Positions 10,078 to 21,872 of a stretch of DNA of 64,000 bases are shown here, one piece after another. The notes under the pieces are model-generated. The model was not told the DNA's origin, ran no database searches, and saw only the letters and a list, made by a program, of their open reading frames with translations. The stretch is taken from the NCBI GenBank assembly GCA_037039685.1, contig JAWNGF010000002.1, forward strand, positions 3,224,001 through 3,288,000, written 5' to 3'. Positions within the stretch are counted from its first letter, which is position 1. Every line of letters starts with the position of its first letter. The DNA is from Ceratobasidium sp. AG-K. Its lineage: Eukaryota > Basidiomycota > Agaricomycetes > Cantharellales > Ceratobasidiaceae. The translations under genes were made by a program, and so were the position numbers.

Positions 10078-12026
10078 TTGGCTGTAGCCATCCTCATCAC
10101 CCCAAACTGGCTTTTTATTGCTCTCATCAGCTGCATATTGTCCAAGGCATCAACAGGCACTTTCCTAGGCCCATCCTCAGTGGCAATACTAGTCCCATTC
10201 TCCATCCCACCTTTGCCAAGCGCGTCTTCTTCTTCAGGTGCCTCTGTGAAGCGCAAATCAGCCACAGGATGATTGGTTTCCACCTCAGAAACAAGGGAAA
10301 ACTCTCCAGCACTGGGCACAAAGTGCTCTCAACACCTAGAGAGCAAAAGTACCTCAGGAGGAATGCACCTGTTTATGGACAGAGATTGGAGAAAACTAGA
10401 GCGCGTCTACAGCGCAATTTGCAACCAATCAATGAAAGAACCCATCAAAATCTCTCAAATGGTGGAAAATCACACACAAACACTCCGGAAACACATACAG
10501 GAGCTGGAAAACACCTTGAAGGCCCACAAAGAGCAGGAGGTTGACAGGGCTGTCAACCAGGTATTTGATACAGAAGCACCCAAGCCAGCAACACCCCCCA
10601 GGTCAGGAGGGATCTCCTAAATCTCAGTGGAGGACACCCCCAGGCCCTCTCAGGCAACTGGGAGCTCTACTATGTGCAACTATCAAGTCCCAATGCATTT
10701 GGAGTCAGAAGATCCCTCAGGAAGCATCCCTCATCGCCCTACCATCAAAAGTGAATCCCTTGCACCTTTGCAAGCGTATGCATTCCCCTCTTCCTCTACC
10801 ATCCGCTTTGTGAACACCCAAAGCAAACCTGAAACCTCTGCTATTCATATTGGACAGGGAAAAGGAAAGAACAAGGCTCTGGAGCATGACAATCAATCAA
10901 ACCACTCTCTTGGCTCCTATGGGGAGACCCCAGATCCAATCCTACTCCAGACCCACATCAGCCACGTTTCCCAGCCATCAGATGCTCTCCAGAAGCCCAG
11001 GAGAAGCATGAGGGCAAGGAGATGACAGGAGAGGCTCTGGGTCACTATTTAACTGCTCCTTTGAGCACTTTGATCCAAGGATTAAGCCAGACCCATGGTG
11101 CTTCTATTCCCAAATACAAGATCCCCAGCCCTCAGAAGTATGATGGCAAGAATGGCCCTGAAGCAAAGTTGTTTATGCTGGAATGCAAGACCTACTTCCT
11201 TGGCAACCAGTCTCCCTTTCTCTCTGATCATTCCAAGATCACCTATGTCCTGATAAACCTGAAAGAAGGCCAGCTGCATATTTGGGGGCAGTTCTACCTC
11301 AACAAACTTGTCAATGGAGATGCAGGTGCCCTCCTGATCAGCTGGACTGCTTTTGAATCAGGATTCATCTCCCAGTGGTCAGACCCTGCAGCAAAACAAG
11401 TGGCAGAGCGCAAGATTCACACTTTAACTCAAATCCACTCAGCTAGAAAATTTTCCACCAACTTCTGCATTATGCTGGGTGATCTGGATTGGCAAGACTG
11501 TCACAACCCTAACCAAACCTTGGAGGCCAAGACTCCACAGGCAGTGAGGATGGGGGTTGGGACAACGGCAAAGGTTGAATGGACGGCAACTAAGGCCTAA
11601 GTGAGTTGCGCAATGAGTGATGGGAAAACAACAAGAGAACAAGTCTTGTGGAGACAAGACTTGTGTCGCTGGTATATATACTAACTACTGTGGCTATGTA
11701 CAATAGGAAGCAAGCAACAAAGGAAAACAGAACAGGAAAAGACAGGAGTCCATGAGAAGGAGGCAAGACAAAGGAAACAAGATAAGTCCATGGACACCAA
11801 GGAGACAAGGGAAACAGCCAGGCAGGCATGTCCCGTGGTCATGGCTTACATAAAGGCGACTATATGCGCCAAGGCGAGAAGAACAAGACCAAACAGAGCG
11901 ACAAACAAGGCAAACAAAAGGTCGTGACAAAGACAAAGCCCTGATGGCTGCATTCCGCCAAGGACTCAAGCCGGAAGTCCGCCAGAAGCTGATTGAGTTC
12001 TACCAGCAGGACACCAAGTGGTTGGA
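10078..12026 (+). pseudogene. gag: Gyp5-plus Gag, disrupted
   Basis: Gag sequence matches the Gyp5-minus gag pieces. It shows an N-terminal Ser/Pro stretch, a charged helical segment (MKEPIKISQMVENHTQTLRK, near 10430), then Ser/Pro-rich sequence and the capsid-like part (STLIQGLSQTHG, then KYDGKNGPEAKLFMLECKTY, near 11140). In-frame stops occur at about 10270 and 10618, there is a one-base frame change near 11020, and the Gyp2 solo LTR 11499-11929 splits LGDLDWQD from AAFRQGLKPEVRQKL. The zinc knuckle is missing because of a deletion joining IEFYQQDTKW directly to protease near 12020. No standard ATG fixes the start. Confidence 0.75.
11499..11929 (-). repeat. Gyp2 solo LTR with target duplication AAGAC
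   Basis: A 431-bp LTR, TGTCACAACC to GGTCGTGACA, carrying the same TATATATAC box and AGAACAAGTCTTGT self-priming complement as the full Gyp2 elements. AAGAC flanks it at 11494-11498 and 11930-11934. It lies within Gyp5-plus gag and so is younger than it. Confidence 0.93.
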
Positions 12027-13580
12027 ATCAATGGCAAAGAAGTCAGGGACTCCATCAGATTCAAATGCCACTTCAAATTCACTGCCCTCTCACATTCTTT
12101 TGCTCAAACCTTCTACTGCTTGCCGCTTGGAGACAGAGACATGATTCTAGGCATGCCCTGGTTACAAGAAGCTAACCCTGACATCAATTACTCTACTCTT
12201 GAGGGTCTTCTATGCAAATCCATGGAGTCAAGACTGGCAGAAGTGTCCCCCTTTCAAGCAGTATATTGACAACTGAGCTGGCTGCTGGGAAGACTAGGCC
12301 AAGTACTTCACCTGGAGGCGTTCCTGTGATGTTTGTTCCCAAGGGACTTGATGACCTGAGACTGGTGAATGATTATTGTTGCCTTGACAACAACACCATC
12401 ACAGATTGCTACCCCCTGCCACGCCAGCCATTACCTATTCCTGCTGGCCCTTGGGAGGATATCTCCTATGATTTCATTGTCAAACTTCCCAAGAGCAAGG
12501 GCCTTGATGTCACCCTGGTTGTTGTTGATTGCTTCTCCAAAATGGCGCATTTCATCCCCTGCAAAGAAGCATCAACAGCAGAAGACACAGCAGATCTCTT
12601 CCTCAAGAATGTTTGGCGTCTCCATGGCACTCCTAAGCAAACAGTTTCAGACAGGGGCTCAACTTTCAACTGCAAATTCCTTAAGGCACTGTGCAAGGTG
12701 CTACAAATTGACCCTGCATTTTCCACAGCATATCATCCACAAACTGAGGGCCAGACTGAGCAACTGAATCAATGGCTAGAGGCTTATTTGCGCACTTTCA
12801 TCAACCACAGGGAGACAGACTGGGTGGATTTGCTAACTCTTGCTGAGTTCCATCACAATAACTCCAAGAGTGAAGCTACTGGATTATCTCCCATTTGAGC
12901 TTGTGTATGGTTGCTCTCCTGCCATCTCACCAAGCCTAGAACCCACAGGAACGCCGGTTGCTGATGACAGCAATGCAGAACTCAGGGCAGTGATAGAGGA
13001 GGTCCAGGCAACACTTCAATGGACTCAGGAGTGCTACTAAGCGGCGGATCACTGAGTTTCTATGCCAGAATTTGAAGTTGGAGACAAAGTTTGGTTGTTA
13101 GGCACACATATCAAGTCCCAACACCTCAACAAGAAGCTGGATCACAAGCAATATGCTCCCTTCCCTGTTGTGGAGCACATAGGCTCCCATGCTTACTGCT
13201 TAGAGCTCCCTGAGACAATGAAGATCCATGATGTTTTCCATGTTGCTCTGCTCTCTAAAGTAAAGCAGGACACTGATGTCAAGCACACCTTCTAACAAGC
13301 ACCCCTGTGATCACAGAAGATGGGTAAATGGTTTATGAGGTGGACAAACTGCAGGACTTCTACGCTAATTTTCCTGATACCCCATGGCCTGTGATCTGGT
13401 TGCACATGCCCTACCTCAGGTTAAAAGGGTACCCAGCAAACACAAGTCCCTCACCTCCAAAACCCACCTTCTTGCAGCCTTTGCCTCACTCAAGCACCCC
13501 AAGCTCTGCCAAAACTCCTCTACTGCTGTCTGTCATGACCATTCATTGCCCCCACAACAACACCCCTTTCAACAGCTGAG
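12027..13580 (+). pseudogene. pol: Gyp5-plus Pol, internally deleted
   Basis: The order is a protease C-terminal part (DSIRFKCHFKF, LGDRDMILGMPWLQEANPDI), an RT fragment (MFVPKGLDDLRLVNDYCCLD, near 12330), then a direct jump from the RT PLPRQ motif to the integrase segment LPIPAGPWEDISYDFIVKLP (near 12430). The integrase core is well kept: DCFSKMAHFIP, VSDRGSTFN and AYHPQTEGQTEQLNQ give a D-D-E set. A frame change near 12895 separates it from the C-terminal domain (FEVGDKVWLL, near 13075). RT catalytic YLDD and RNase H are absent, so no active Pol can result. Confidence 0.8.
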
Positions 13581-13585
13581 GCAGC

Positions 13586-14149
13586 TTGGATACCTACCTC
13601 CACTATATGCCAGAAGGTTTCAACAGCAAACTAGACTCAGGCATCCCCTCCCTGCGCTTTGGGCTCATTCCTGCTGCTACCAAGCATGTTTGCTCGCGCA
13701 AGGGGCCCAATCTTTTCTACCATGTGCGCTATGGCTATCTTTACTACCTCAGTGGCCACAATCCCATTTCCCTGCGCAGCGGTCCCTTCTATTGCTGGCA
13801 CCATTTTATTGCATGCGATTTCCGCATTTTCCATGAGGTCATTGCTTGGCATTGCTACGAAAACTTCCCACTGAAGGTTGTAGTCTCCCTATCCAAGTAC
13901 ATGGACCACTTCTACATTGGAAACAACAAGGAATTGCACATTTCTTTTGATTGACTTGTGCTCACAGACAATCAAGAGCTCAACCCACCTCTCCTCCAGT
14001 ATCCAGAGCCTGAATCACTTCCAGAGGAGCTTGTGGTAAGTTGTGGATGGTTTCCAGAGCCGCTAGTTGCTTCTAATTGGGGCAGCGATTTCCAAGTAGG
14101 TTGGGGCAAGCAGCAATGGTCCAATGACTCCGCCAATGGTCCATTTTAG
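13586..14149 (+). CDS. Gyp5-plus post-pol accessory ORF (one internal stop)
   Basis: About 187 codons after Pol and directly before the polypurine tract and 3' LTR. From MDTYLHYMPEGFNSKLDSGI it shows a GYLYY motif at residues 50-54, W71 followed 11 residues later by FHE (82-84), then YMDHFYIGN and an acidic, Pro-rich tail ending FQVG. A TGA near 13952 stands where Gyp5-minus has a Cys codon (FDCLVL). The similarity to the Gyp2 accessory protein (GLYW, W-x(10)-IHD) is weak but ordered. I do not recognise a known domain. It may act in assembly, nuclear entry or host interaction, but that is open. Confidence 0.55.
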
Positions 14150-14156
14150 GGGGGGC
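14148..14156 (+). promoter_or_regulatory. Gyp5-plus polypurine tract
   Basis: AGGGGGGGG lies two bases before the 3' LTR start at 14159, the expected place for the plus-strand DNA primer. Confidence 0.75.
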
Positions 14157-14158
14157 AA

Positions 14159-14668
14159 TGTCACAAGCCTTGCTCCTGACAATGGTCTGTGTGCTGCGCC
14201 TTCAGCGCTTGCTGGCTGCCTTTGTTGTTCTGTTTGTGGTTTTCCCCCTGTTGTGTGCTTGTTGGCTGCCACATAGTTTGTTTAGTTGTTTACACCTTTG
14301 TTGTCCCTTCTCCCGCTTAGCCCTTTGTACACGTGGATCATGGGCATGTATTCTCAGGTCTGTGATTTTTCTGGAGCACTGCGCATTGATCCCCTGTGCT
14401 ATGCGCTCTTCTTGTTCTGATGTTCCTTTCATGCTCCTTTTGGACTGTTGTGGTTTCCCCATGTAGATAGCGCTCCCTTTCCTTTGCTTGCTATAAAAGA
14501 TGCAAGGGAAATTGTCTTGGAATCCCAAGAACAATTTACCTTGTTGTTTACCCACTCTGCTTTGCCCTGAGGAGGTTATCCAACATCTTTTGGAGCCTCT
14601 CAGGGATTCTCAGGCCCTAAGAGCCACCCATCAGTCTCAAATAACCCTTCTCTGAGCAGGTTGGGACA
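14159..14668 (+). repeat. Gyp5-plus 3' LTR (510 bp)
   Basis: TGTCACAAGCC to GGTTGGGACA, with TATAAAA at 14492-14498. The target duplication TGCAG follows immediately. Confidence 0.92.
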
Positions 14669-14673
14669 TGCAG

Positions 14674-17600
14674 CAGGCCACCTGGGTGGCAGGAGGGATG
14701 AGCACAGCGCAAAGGTAGGAGATGCCTGAGTCTAGTTTGCCGTTGAAGCCAGCAGGCATGTAGTGGAGATAGGTATCCAAGCAACCCCAGCTGTTGTCAG
14801 AGTTATTGTGGGGGCAATGAATAGGCATGATAGGCAGCTGTGAAGCAGTTTGAGAGTGCTTGGAGTGCCTGATTGAGGCACTGGATGCAACGAGGCAGGT
14901 TTTGGGGGTGTCAGACTTGAGTTTGCTGGTTGCCCTTTAACCTTGGGTAGAATGTAAGGGACTGGACCATCTGGCCATGGGGCATCAGGAAAATCCAGGT
15001 GGAAGTCCAGCAGTTTGTCCTCCAAGTGCCAAATGTCAGAAGCAGGCTCAAAGGTGTTGTCACGCAGTGCATAGCCTTGCCAACTCGCCCTGTACTTCCA
15101 GCTTCCAGCTTCTAGCTTTAAAACAATCAAGTTGTCAACCAGCACAGCCATACACAAGCTCAAAGGGAGACCCTCCTGTGGTCTCACTCTTGGAGTCATT
15201 ATGACAGAAATCTGCAAGAGGTAGCAAACCCACCCAGCCTGCCTGCCTGCGATTGATCAAAGCACTCAAATATGCATCAAGCCAGTGCTTCAGTTGCTCA
15301 GTTTGGCTATCAGTTTGTGGATGGTAAATAGTGGAAGATGTGGAGTCACTTTGCTGTGCCTTGTACAGGCCTTTGAGAAATTTGTGGTTGAATGATGAGC
15401 TTCTGTGTCACACTTTTTGCTTAGGAGTGGCATGGAGACAGCAAACATGCTTGAGGCAGAAATCTGACATGTCTTCTGCTGTTGATGATTATTTGCAGGG
15501 GATGAAACATGCCATTTTGGAGAAGCAATCAAGAATAACAAGGATGCTGCCACAGCCCTTGCCCTTGGGAAGCTTGACAATCAAATCAAGGGGGATATCC
15601 TCCCAAAGGTCAGCTGGAATCAGTAATGGCTGCAGGCAAGCATGCTTTCCAGTGCCCTTGCTCCTTTGGCAGATTTTGCAGGAATCCACAGAGCGATTGA
15701 CTTGAAACTTCATAGCTCATAGCAGGCCAGTAGTAATGCTTAGATACCAGCTCTAAAGTTCTTGCACGTCCCTTGTGACCAGTGGCCACAGTATCATTGA
15801 AATAGATAGTAGCTCTGGTTTGAGCTGAGGTTCATCTGGAACAACTACTCTGCCTTGGTAGAACAAAGCTCCTTTGCTTAGAGTGTAATGCTTGAACTTC
15901 TGAGCAACGGAATGCAGCAATTTAGAAAGTTCAGAGGCTGTAAAGATCCCTGTGTTAAGGCTAGGGGCTTCATGAAGGGCCTCTTCAAGTTTCTCCGGGA
16001 ACAAAGCACTGATGATAGGAGAGAAGCCTGAACGTTGTTCCTCCTTTAGCATCAGTTGAGGAAGTGGTTCTGCTACTTTGTGGTCTGTGCACCTGGACAA
16101 GGCATCCTGTTTCTGGGACTGTTCCCCTGGTCTGTAAGCAATGATAAAGTTGTAGGCTGCAAGAAGCAGGTAGCAGGGCGCATAATGCCTATTGAATGTC
16201 CTGGCTGTTTTTCAGTACTCCAAGTTCTTATGATCAGTGAACACAGTATTATTAGGTTGATCACTTCCTCCCAGGAAAATGCACCAGTGCTCAAAGGCCC
16301 AAATAATTGCCAGTATCTCCTTCTCATGGGTATCATAGATCAGCTCAGCAGCAGAGACGCTTTCAGACATGAAGGCAACAGGCCTCCAGTGTCCATCTTC
16401 CAGTGTCCATGACAACAGAGCACCTAGGGAAGTTCCAGAAGCATTGGTTTGTAAGAAGTAAGGAGCTTTGCATTGGGATGTGCAAGTGTGGGTTCCATGC
16501 ACATTGCTTCCTTGATGGCATAAATTAGTGCTGCTCAGCCTCTGCCCATTGCCAGGACACCCCCTTCTTTGTGAGGTCATTGAGGGGGTGTGCTAAGCAG
16601 CTGGCATCAGGAACAAAACAGCAATAGAAGTTTGCAAAGCCCAGGAATGCTTGAACTTGTTTCACAATGAGGGTAATTGGCCACCCTTTGACAGATTGAA
16701 CATTGTCCTTCTCAATGGAAATGCCCTCAGGGGTGATCACTGGACCAATATAGTTGAATGATGTGACTAAGAATTGGCGTTTGGAAGGATTGCAGAACAG
16801 ATGATTGTCCCTGAGTCACTCAAGCACTGCTTTGACATGTTCCTCATGCTCAGCAACAGAATTAGAGAATATTGAGATGTCGTCAAGGTACACAATTACA
16901 GTGATGTCCAGCAGGGCACAGAAACTATTGGTCATGAAGTGCTGGAAGGCAGCAGGAGCATTGCAAAGACCAAAGAGCATAACCTTTACCCAAACAAGCC
17001 ACACTGTGTTCTGAAAGATCTTTTTCACTCATCTCCTTCTTCAATGCACACATTGTTGTATCCATAGTGCAGATCAAGCTTGGTGAATATCCTGCCATGC
17101 TTGAGTTTCTCCACCAGGTCACCCTGCCCTGGAAAGAGTAGCAATCTTCAATGGTGATGTTGTTCAGGCAACAATAGTCAGTGACCACTCTTGGTTCATC
17201 AAGTCCCTTGGGAACCAACATACCAGGAGCACCACCAGGTGGGGTGCTTGGCCTAATCTTCCCAGCAGCATGCTCAGTCTCAATGCACTGCTTGAGAACA
17301 GTGGACTCCTTGGTGTCATAGGATTGATAGGTTCCCAGGGAACATCTTTTCTCAGCTCCAGGTTGATATCAAAGTCATAGACGCAATGAGGAGGCAGTTT
17401 GACAAGGAACTCATCACCAAAGACGCCCAGGAAGTCACAAAACATTGGGGGAACAATCATGTGCAGGGGGGACACTTCTGCAAGCCTAGCTTCCATGGAT
17501 TTGCTTGGAAGAACCTCAAGACTAGACCAATTGATGTCAGGGTTAGCTTCTTGTAACCAGGGCTTGCCTAGAATCATGTCTCTGTCTCCATGCAGCAAGC

Positions 17601-17906
17601 AGTAGAAGGCTTGAGTGAAATCATGTGAAAGGGCAGTGAATCTGAACCAGCATTTGAATCTGATGTAGTCCCGACTTCTTTGCCATTGATTCTAACAACT
17701 TGGTGTGCAGCTGGCAGCTCAGTGAGAGTCATGGAGTGGCAACAAGCAAATTGGGGGTCAATGAAGTTGGCAGATGAACCAGAGTCAAGTAAAGTGGAAC
17801 AGGAGTCTGTGATTCCCTCAATGTCAATAGGTAGACTGGCAGCTGTACTTTTGTGAGGAGCAGCACTATTCAGAGGTTCTGAAGACAAAGGAGGATTTAT
17901 TGGCAC
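14674..17906 (-). pseudogene. pol: Gyp5-minus Pol and start of accessory ORF, disrupted
   Basis: On the minus strand from 17906 downward: protease (LLDSGSSANFIDPQF near 17785), LHGDRDMILGKPWLQ (near 17590), RT ([14 protein letters not shown] near 16880), RNase H (LQTNASGTSLGALLSW near 16440, TVFTDHKNLEY near 16225), an integrase zinc-finger remnant (CKICQRSKGTGK near 15670), the integrase core (ILDCFSKMACFIPC) and C-terminal region (WKYRASWQGYALRDNTFEPA near 15080). The last segment resembles a chromodomain. Reading frames change several times and stops are common. The accessory ORF begins near 14830 (DTYLHYMPAGFNGKLDSG) and is cut at 14673 by Gyp5-plus. RNase H has Asn where Asp is usual. 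Confidence 0.8.
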
Positions 17907-18781
17907 ATGTCGACACAGTACAACATTGCCCTAGAGTTTTCCTCACTGCTCAGAGGCTTCCACAACCTTTTCCATGGTTCCAGCTTTTCCAAACTCCTTT
18001 TTGGGGGTTTCCAGATGCCATCCAGTTTTCCAGTCTTCAAACTTCTAATTTCTGCCACATTTGATGCATTGTCCAGCAGTGCAAGGCTTTCCCAGGATTT
18101 CCTGGGTAACAAAACTGGCGGACTTGCCCTGAGCAGGTCTAGAAGTGGTTGGGCTGGTCCCTGAGGCATGCTGAGCTTTAACAGCATGGTGTCAATCAAA
18201 CAAGCAGTGGAGATGAGCTAATCCAGGGTTGTGATGCTATGAGTGATGGTGAACTCAATCAGCATCTGGTGGACTTCTGGTTTCAGCCCCTGGCAAAATG
18301 TTTCCATCAGGGCCTTGTCCTGTCACTCTGGGTTGCTCATGATGATGCAGAAGTTGGTGGAATAGTTGCTAGCCGAGCAGGTTTGAGTGAAAGAGTGGAT
18401 TTTGCATTCTGCAACTTGCTTTGCTGTGCAATCAGACCACTGACAGATGAATCCATGCTCAAAAGCTGGCCAGCTGGCCAGGAGAGGGTTGGCATTGCAA
18501 TTGACAAGTTTTGCTGAGGTAGAATTGACCCCAGAGGCAAGGCTGACTGTCCTTCAAGTTCATGAGAACATAGGTGATCTTTGAATCATCACAAGGAAAG
18601 GAAGACTAGTTGCCAAGGAAATAGGCCTTGCATTTGAACATAAACAATTTTGCTCCAGGGCCCTTCTTGCCATCATACTTCTCAGGGTTGGGGATCCTGG
18701 ATTTGGGGATAGTAGCACCAGCAGTCTGGCTTAATCCTTGGATCAAAGTGCTCACAGGAGCAGATAAAGAGCGGCCCAGAG
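17897..18781 (-). pseudogene. gag: Gyp5-minus Gag, 3' part
   Basis: Minus-strand Gag: STLIQGLSQTAGATIPKSRI and KYDGKKGPGAKLFMFKCKAY (18615-18760), more capsid-like sequence to about 18250, then a basic tail ending SSEENSRAMLYC with a GGAAAAC sequence like that at the Gyp1 gag end. The reading frame is broken in several places. The 5' continuation is at 33888-34006 and 46279-46846 because the copia-like LTR split gag here, duplicating CAGAG. Confidence 0.75.
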
Positions 18782-19257
18782 TGTTGTGACCCAAGGTCCC
18801 TCCAATGGACTTGGCCTCCTGTCTCATTGCCTTGTGTCTCCTCTGTTATGGTTTCTTATGTGTCCATTTCCTTTGTCTCTGGTTTCTTTGTTCTTACGCA
18901 GCCTTAAGCTGCTTCTCTTCTCTTTGGTCTTATGTCTTCCTTTCTTGGCAAGACATGTTACTTCATAGGACATGACTTGTAGAGCTCTCTCATTGGTTGA
19001 CTTGAATGACTTATTTCCTGGCATGAGTATGACTCATGCCTTTTCTGAATATATATTGAGGCAACAACAGGCATGGTATCCCCATCTTGTTTTGCCTTGT
19101 CATTTTCCCCAACAAACAGTCCCTCACTGGGTTTCCCTCAGGGTTACCTTGGATCCTCAGGCCATAGCGCTGTTCACAGTCTACAGTTCACAGCTCTTTG
19201 GGTGCCAGGGCATGACATAATTGTACCCAGGGATATTATGAGTGATCCAGAGAAGGT

Positions 19258-19500
19258 ATAGTTGACCTGGACCTACCAGTAGCTGACCCAGAGTTCCCCC
19301 ATAGTTCACCCAGAGTGCCTTGAGTTCTCACCCCAAGTGCTTTGAGCATTGACCCAGAGTACTGGCAATGTTGACCTGGAGTGCCTTGACAATTCACCCT
19401 GACTGCTGTGAGAGTTCACCTGGAGTGCTCTGAATATCCACCCAGAACAACCTGAATGTTTGATCAGAATTCCTGAAAATGCACCTGGGGTTCCTCCTAT
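19258..19500. repeat. Left subterminal repeat array
   Basis: About eight imperfect copies of GTTGACCCAGAGTGC-like words spaced roughly 25-35 bp (for example near 19260, 19285, 19305, 19355, 19372, 19410). The reverse complement array stands at 33535-33785. Such subterminal arrays usually bind the transposase. Confidence 0.7.
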
Positions 19501-19707
19501 TACCTATGGGGTATAATCTCTGACTAGCTTGTGCTGGCTGTCTGTAGATATGTCCTTGTTGTTCAATTGTATGTTAGAAAGTATTCATTGGTTAGAGAGG
19601 TCCACAGAGCTCTCTGGGGTTGATCACCTCATGCACTTTGGCATTTGTGGAGCCAATCCAGCACTTCTGTAACTTTGAGGGCATTTTGTCACCAGACTCC
19701 TGTGGTG

Positions 19708-19875
19708 CTAAGAAGCACTGAGTTGCTCCTGCATGCTGGCTTGGATAAAGGAGCACCCACAAGCACCAATGGCACAGCTACTTGGGTGCTCCCAAGTGCT
19801 TCTTTATCCAAGCAAGCATGCATAGGACATTTGTTGCTTGCAAGCCCAAGGGAGATCCATTGGATTTGCTTGAGT
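19708..19875. repeat. Hairpin-forming repeat, copy 1
   Basis: GGCTTGGATAAAGGAGCACC is followed by its imperfect inverse GGTGCTCCCAAGTGCTTC and TTTATCCAAGCAAGC, then CAAGCCCAAGGGAGATCC and ATTGGATTTGCTTGAG. A second copy with the same arms and tail is at 22157-22320. Confidence 0.65.
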
Positions 19876-20067
19876 TTGTTATTGCCATTGGCTCCTTGCT
19901 GTCACACTCTAATTTCAAATGCAGGTCAATTTGTGGAGAACATAACAAAGCATATGCCAGTCTTTTTTTCATAATTTTAACTCTCTGTATCTGGACAGAA
20001 CATGTGGCCAAGAAAGGCAGATTCACAGCCAGAAGTAAGAAAGCAACAATGCGGTGACAGAAGACTG

Positions 20068-21020
20068 GGCCTATGCTTACTGAGAAGTGAGAGTGTCAAG
20101 ATATGTGTATTTTAAGTTCCTACAACATGTCATTTGAGCTCTTTATTGGGTGCATTTGTTCCTTTCCAGTCAACCTGTGCCTCCAGAGTTGACCTGGAAA
20201 AATCAAAAGCAATGTTTGGTGACAATTGAGAGCAGGATAAGCTCAGTGTGATGAGCAATGTTTGATAGACATAACAATTGATGCACTAGCAATTTTCTTC
20301 AAATTTCAGTCCCCTGTTTTGGGGCTGGAATTCACAGCCAAGGACAGCGGTTTTTGCCTGGACAAGTCACAACTCCAAATTAAAATGATTAGCAACCAGG
20401 CCTATGCTTATTGATGAGTGATATTATCCATATATGTGTGTGTGAAATCCCTATCATACTTGATCTCTGCTGTTTTGTCTGGGCATTGTTGCCCTTGCTG
20501 CCAGCCAGTGCCTGCTGAGTTGACCTGGAGAAATCAAAAACATTTTTTCTCAGGATGATTGGAAGCAGGATAAGTTTGATGAGATGAGTCACTGTTTGAT
20601 GGACATAACAATGGTTACACTTGCAGTTTTTCTCAAATTGTGGTCTTCTGTTTTTAGGTTGAAATTCACAGCCAAGCACAGAGCTTTGCACCTGGAGAAG
20701 TCACAAATCCAAAATTGAGCAATAAAAGACCAGGCCTATGCTTATCTATAAGTGTGATAATCAAGATATGTGTCTTTGACATACTCCCCACTCTCCATTT
20801 CAGTTGTTTCATGCATGCATTGTTACCTTTGCAGCAACACAGTGCCTCCTGAGTTGACCTGGGGAAATCTTTTTTCTTTCTGTGCTCAACTAGAAGCAAT
20901 GCAAGCAATGACAGGGAAGTCAGTGTATCAAAAATGATCCATTTGATCTGTCAGTCATTTTCTGTGAGTTTTAGCTTCCTGTGTTTGGGGTGCCTCTAGA
21001 GTTGACCCAGAGGAATTCAA
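20068..21020. repeat. Three tandem repeats of about 333 bp plus a partial fourth
   Basis: GGCCTATGCTTA recurs at 20068, 20399 and 20733, each followed by an AAGATATGTG-like sequence, and each unit holds GAGTTGACCTGG (near 20180, 20518, 20852; a variant at 21000). That word is the subterminal repeat motif, so the array may extend the transposase-binding region. On the minus strand the units stay partly open with a recurring KHRPG, but stops make a product unlikely. Confidence 0.75.
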
Positions 21021-21381
21021 GATGAGTTTTTTTGGGATTATTGGCCCTACTTAGGTTCAATAAGACATGCCATAGAGTAGATACAACACCTATGCTACTG
21101 TCAGGCATTTTTGTGGATTTATAGTACCCTCATTTTGCAATGCAATCTTGGAGCAACATTATTACAACTCATTCAGGTAAACAAAAGACTGAGGCTTCAA
21201 ATTTTCCTAACATCTACTACATTGTCTACAGGTTATCCGCCACCCTATAGTGACTTTTCGGACTTTTTCTTTGTATCAACAAAGAAGTCATCCCACTGCT
21301 TACTTCTCACAAACCTTTGGCCTTTCTATTTTGGATGAGTATGTTTTGTATGCCAGAGATAGCCCAAGAGAAGAACTTACA

Positions 21382-21872
21382 TCATTGTAAACCTCCAGAA
21401 TTCTTGGCCCAGCAGTTACTTGTTGCTACCACAATGTCACATTGCTTCCTTACACATGCCAAAACAAACCTTACCCTATTTCCACTTGCCACTTGTGTGT
21501 TCACACATTTTCCATTACCCTCAATCTTGCACCAGGGTGTCTTGGCACCCAGCCAGAACTTGCACTGAATGCCACAGTGAGAAAACAAGTATGAACTACA
21601 AGAGCAGGTCCTCTACCTTCTTGTGGCATTGTGTATTTGTTGGCTCTGCTGTTGTCTGAGACAGTTTTCTTGGCAGTGGTACAACAAGCTCATCACAACA
21701 CATAATGCCATCAATGTGCTGCTGGTGGGCATTATCCAACAGATGTGCAAACAGGCTCTTGGGTGGCAAAGGGACATCTGGCACCTTGGAATGTGTGGTA
21801 TCAGCTATGGGACCTACAAGAGGGTTAATGCAATGTAAAAAGATCCAATATATTGCACTCACCTTCAGTCAT
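21382..21872 (-). CDS. Small Cys-rich protein gene, three exons, unknown function
   Basis: On the minus strand, exon 1 is 21863-21872 (ATGACTGAAG), exon 2 is 21617-21813 and exon 3 is 21382-21564. The introns (49 and 52 nt) both obey GT-AG, and the exon lengths keep one frame for 129 residues to a TGA. The N-terminal half has PDVPLPPKSLFAHLLDNAHQ, then IMCCDELVVPLPRK. The C-terminal half carries CHKKCKFWLGAKTPWCK and further Cys (CVNTQ, LACVRKQCD, SNCWA), suggesting metal binding or disulfides. No known family is recognised. It lies divergent to the Ulp1-like gene, so both may be transposon genes. Confidence 0.62.

Larger units (their letters stand above)
9550..14668 (+). mobile_element. Gyp5-plus: Ty3/gypsy element with internal deletions, TSD TGCAG
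   Basis: LTRs 9550-10060 and 14159-14668 bound gag, a shortened pol and an accessory ORF. TGCAG at 9545-9549 and 14669-14673 is a perfect 5-bp target duplication. It inserted, in opposite orientation, into the accessory ORF of another member of its own family. Two deletions remove the gag end up to protease, and most of RT, RNase H and the integrase N-terminus. A Gyp2 solo LTR (11499-11929) interrupts gag. It could move only with Pol supplied in trans. Confidence 0.93.

Noticed and set aside
10074..10319. Antisense ORF in Gyp5-plus gag leader, similar to an antisense frame at 46526-46801
   Set aside because: The two Gyp5 copies are similar DNA, so any frame will look conserved. There is no Met-anchored start in common and no splice or promoter evidence; gag lies on the other strand.
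19645..20057. 109- and 91-codon plus-strand ORFs near the transposon left end
   Set aside because: They run through the hairpin repeat and the subterminal repeats, and have no conserved motif or intron logic.
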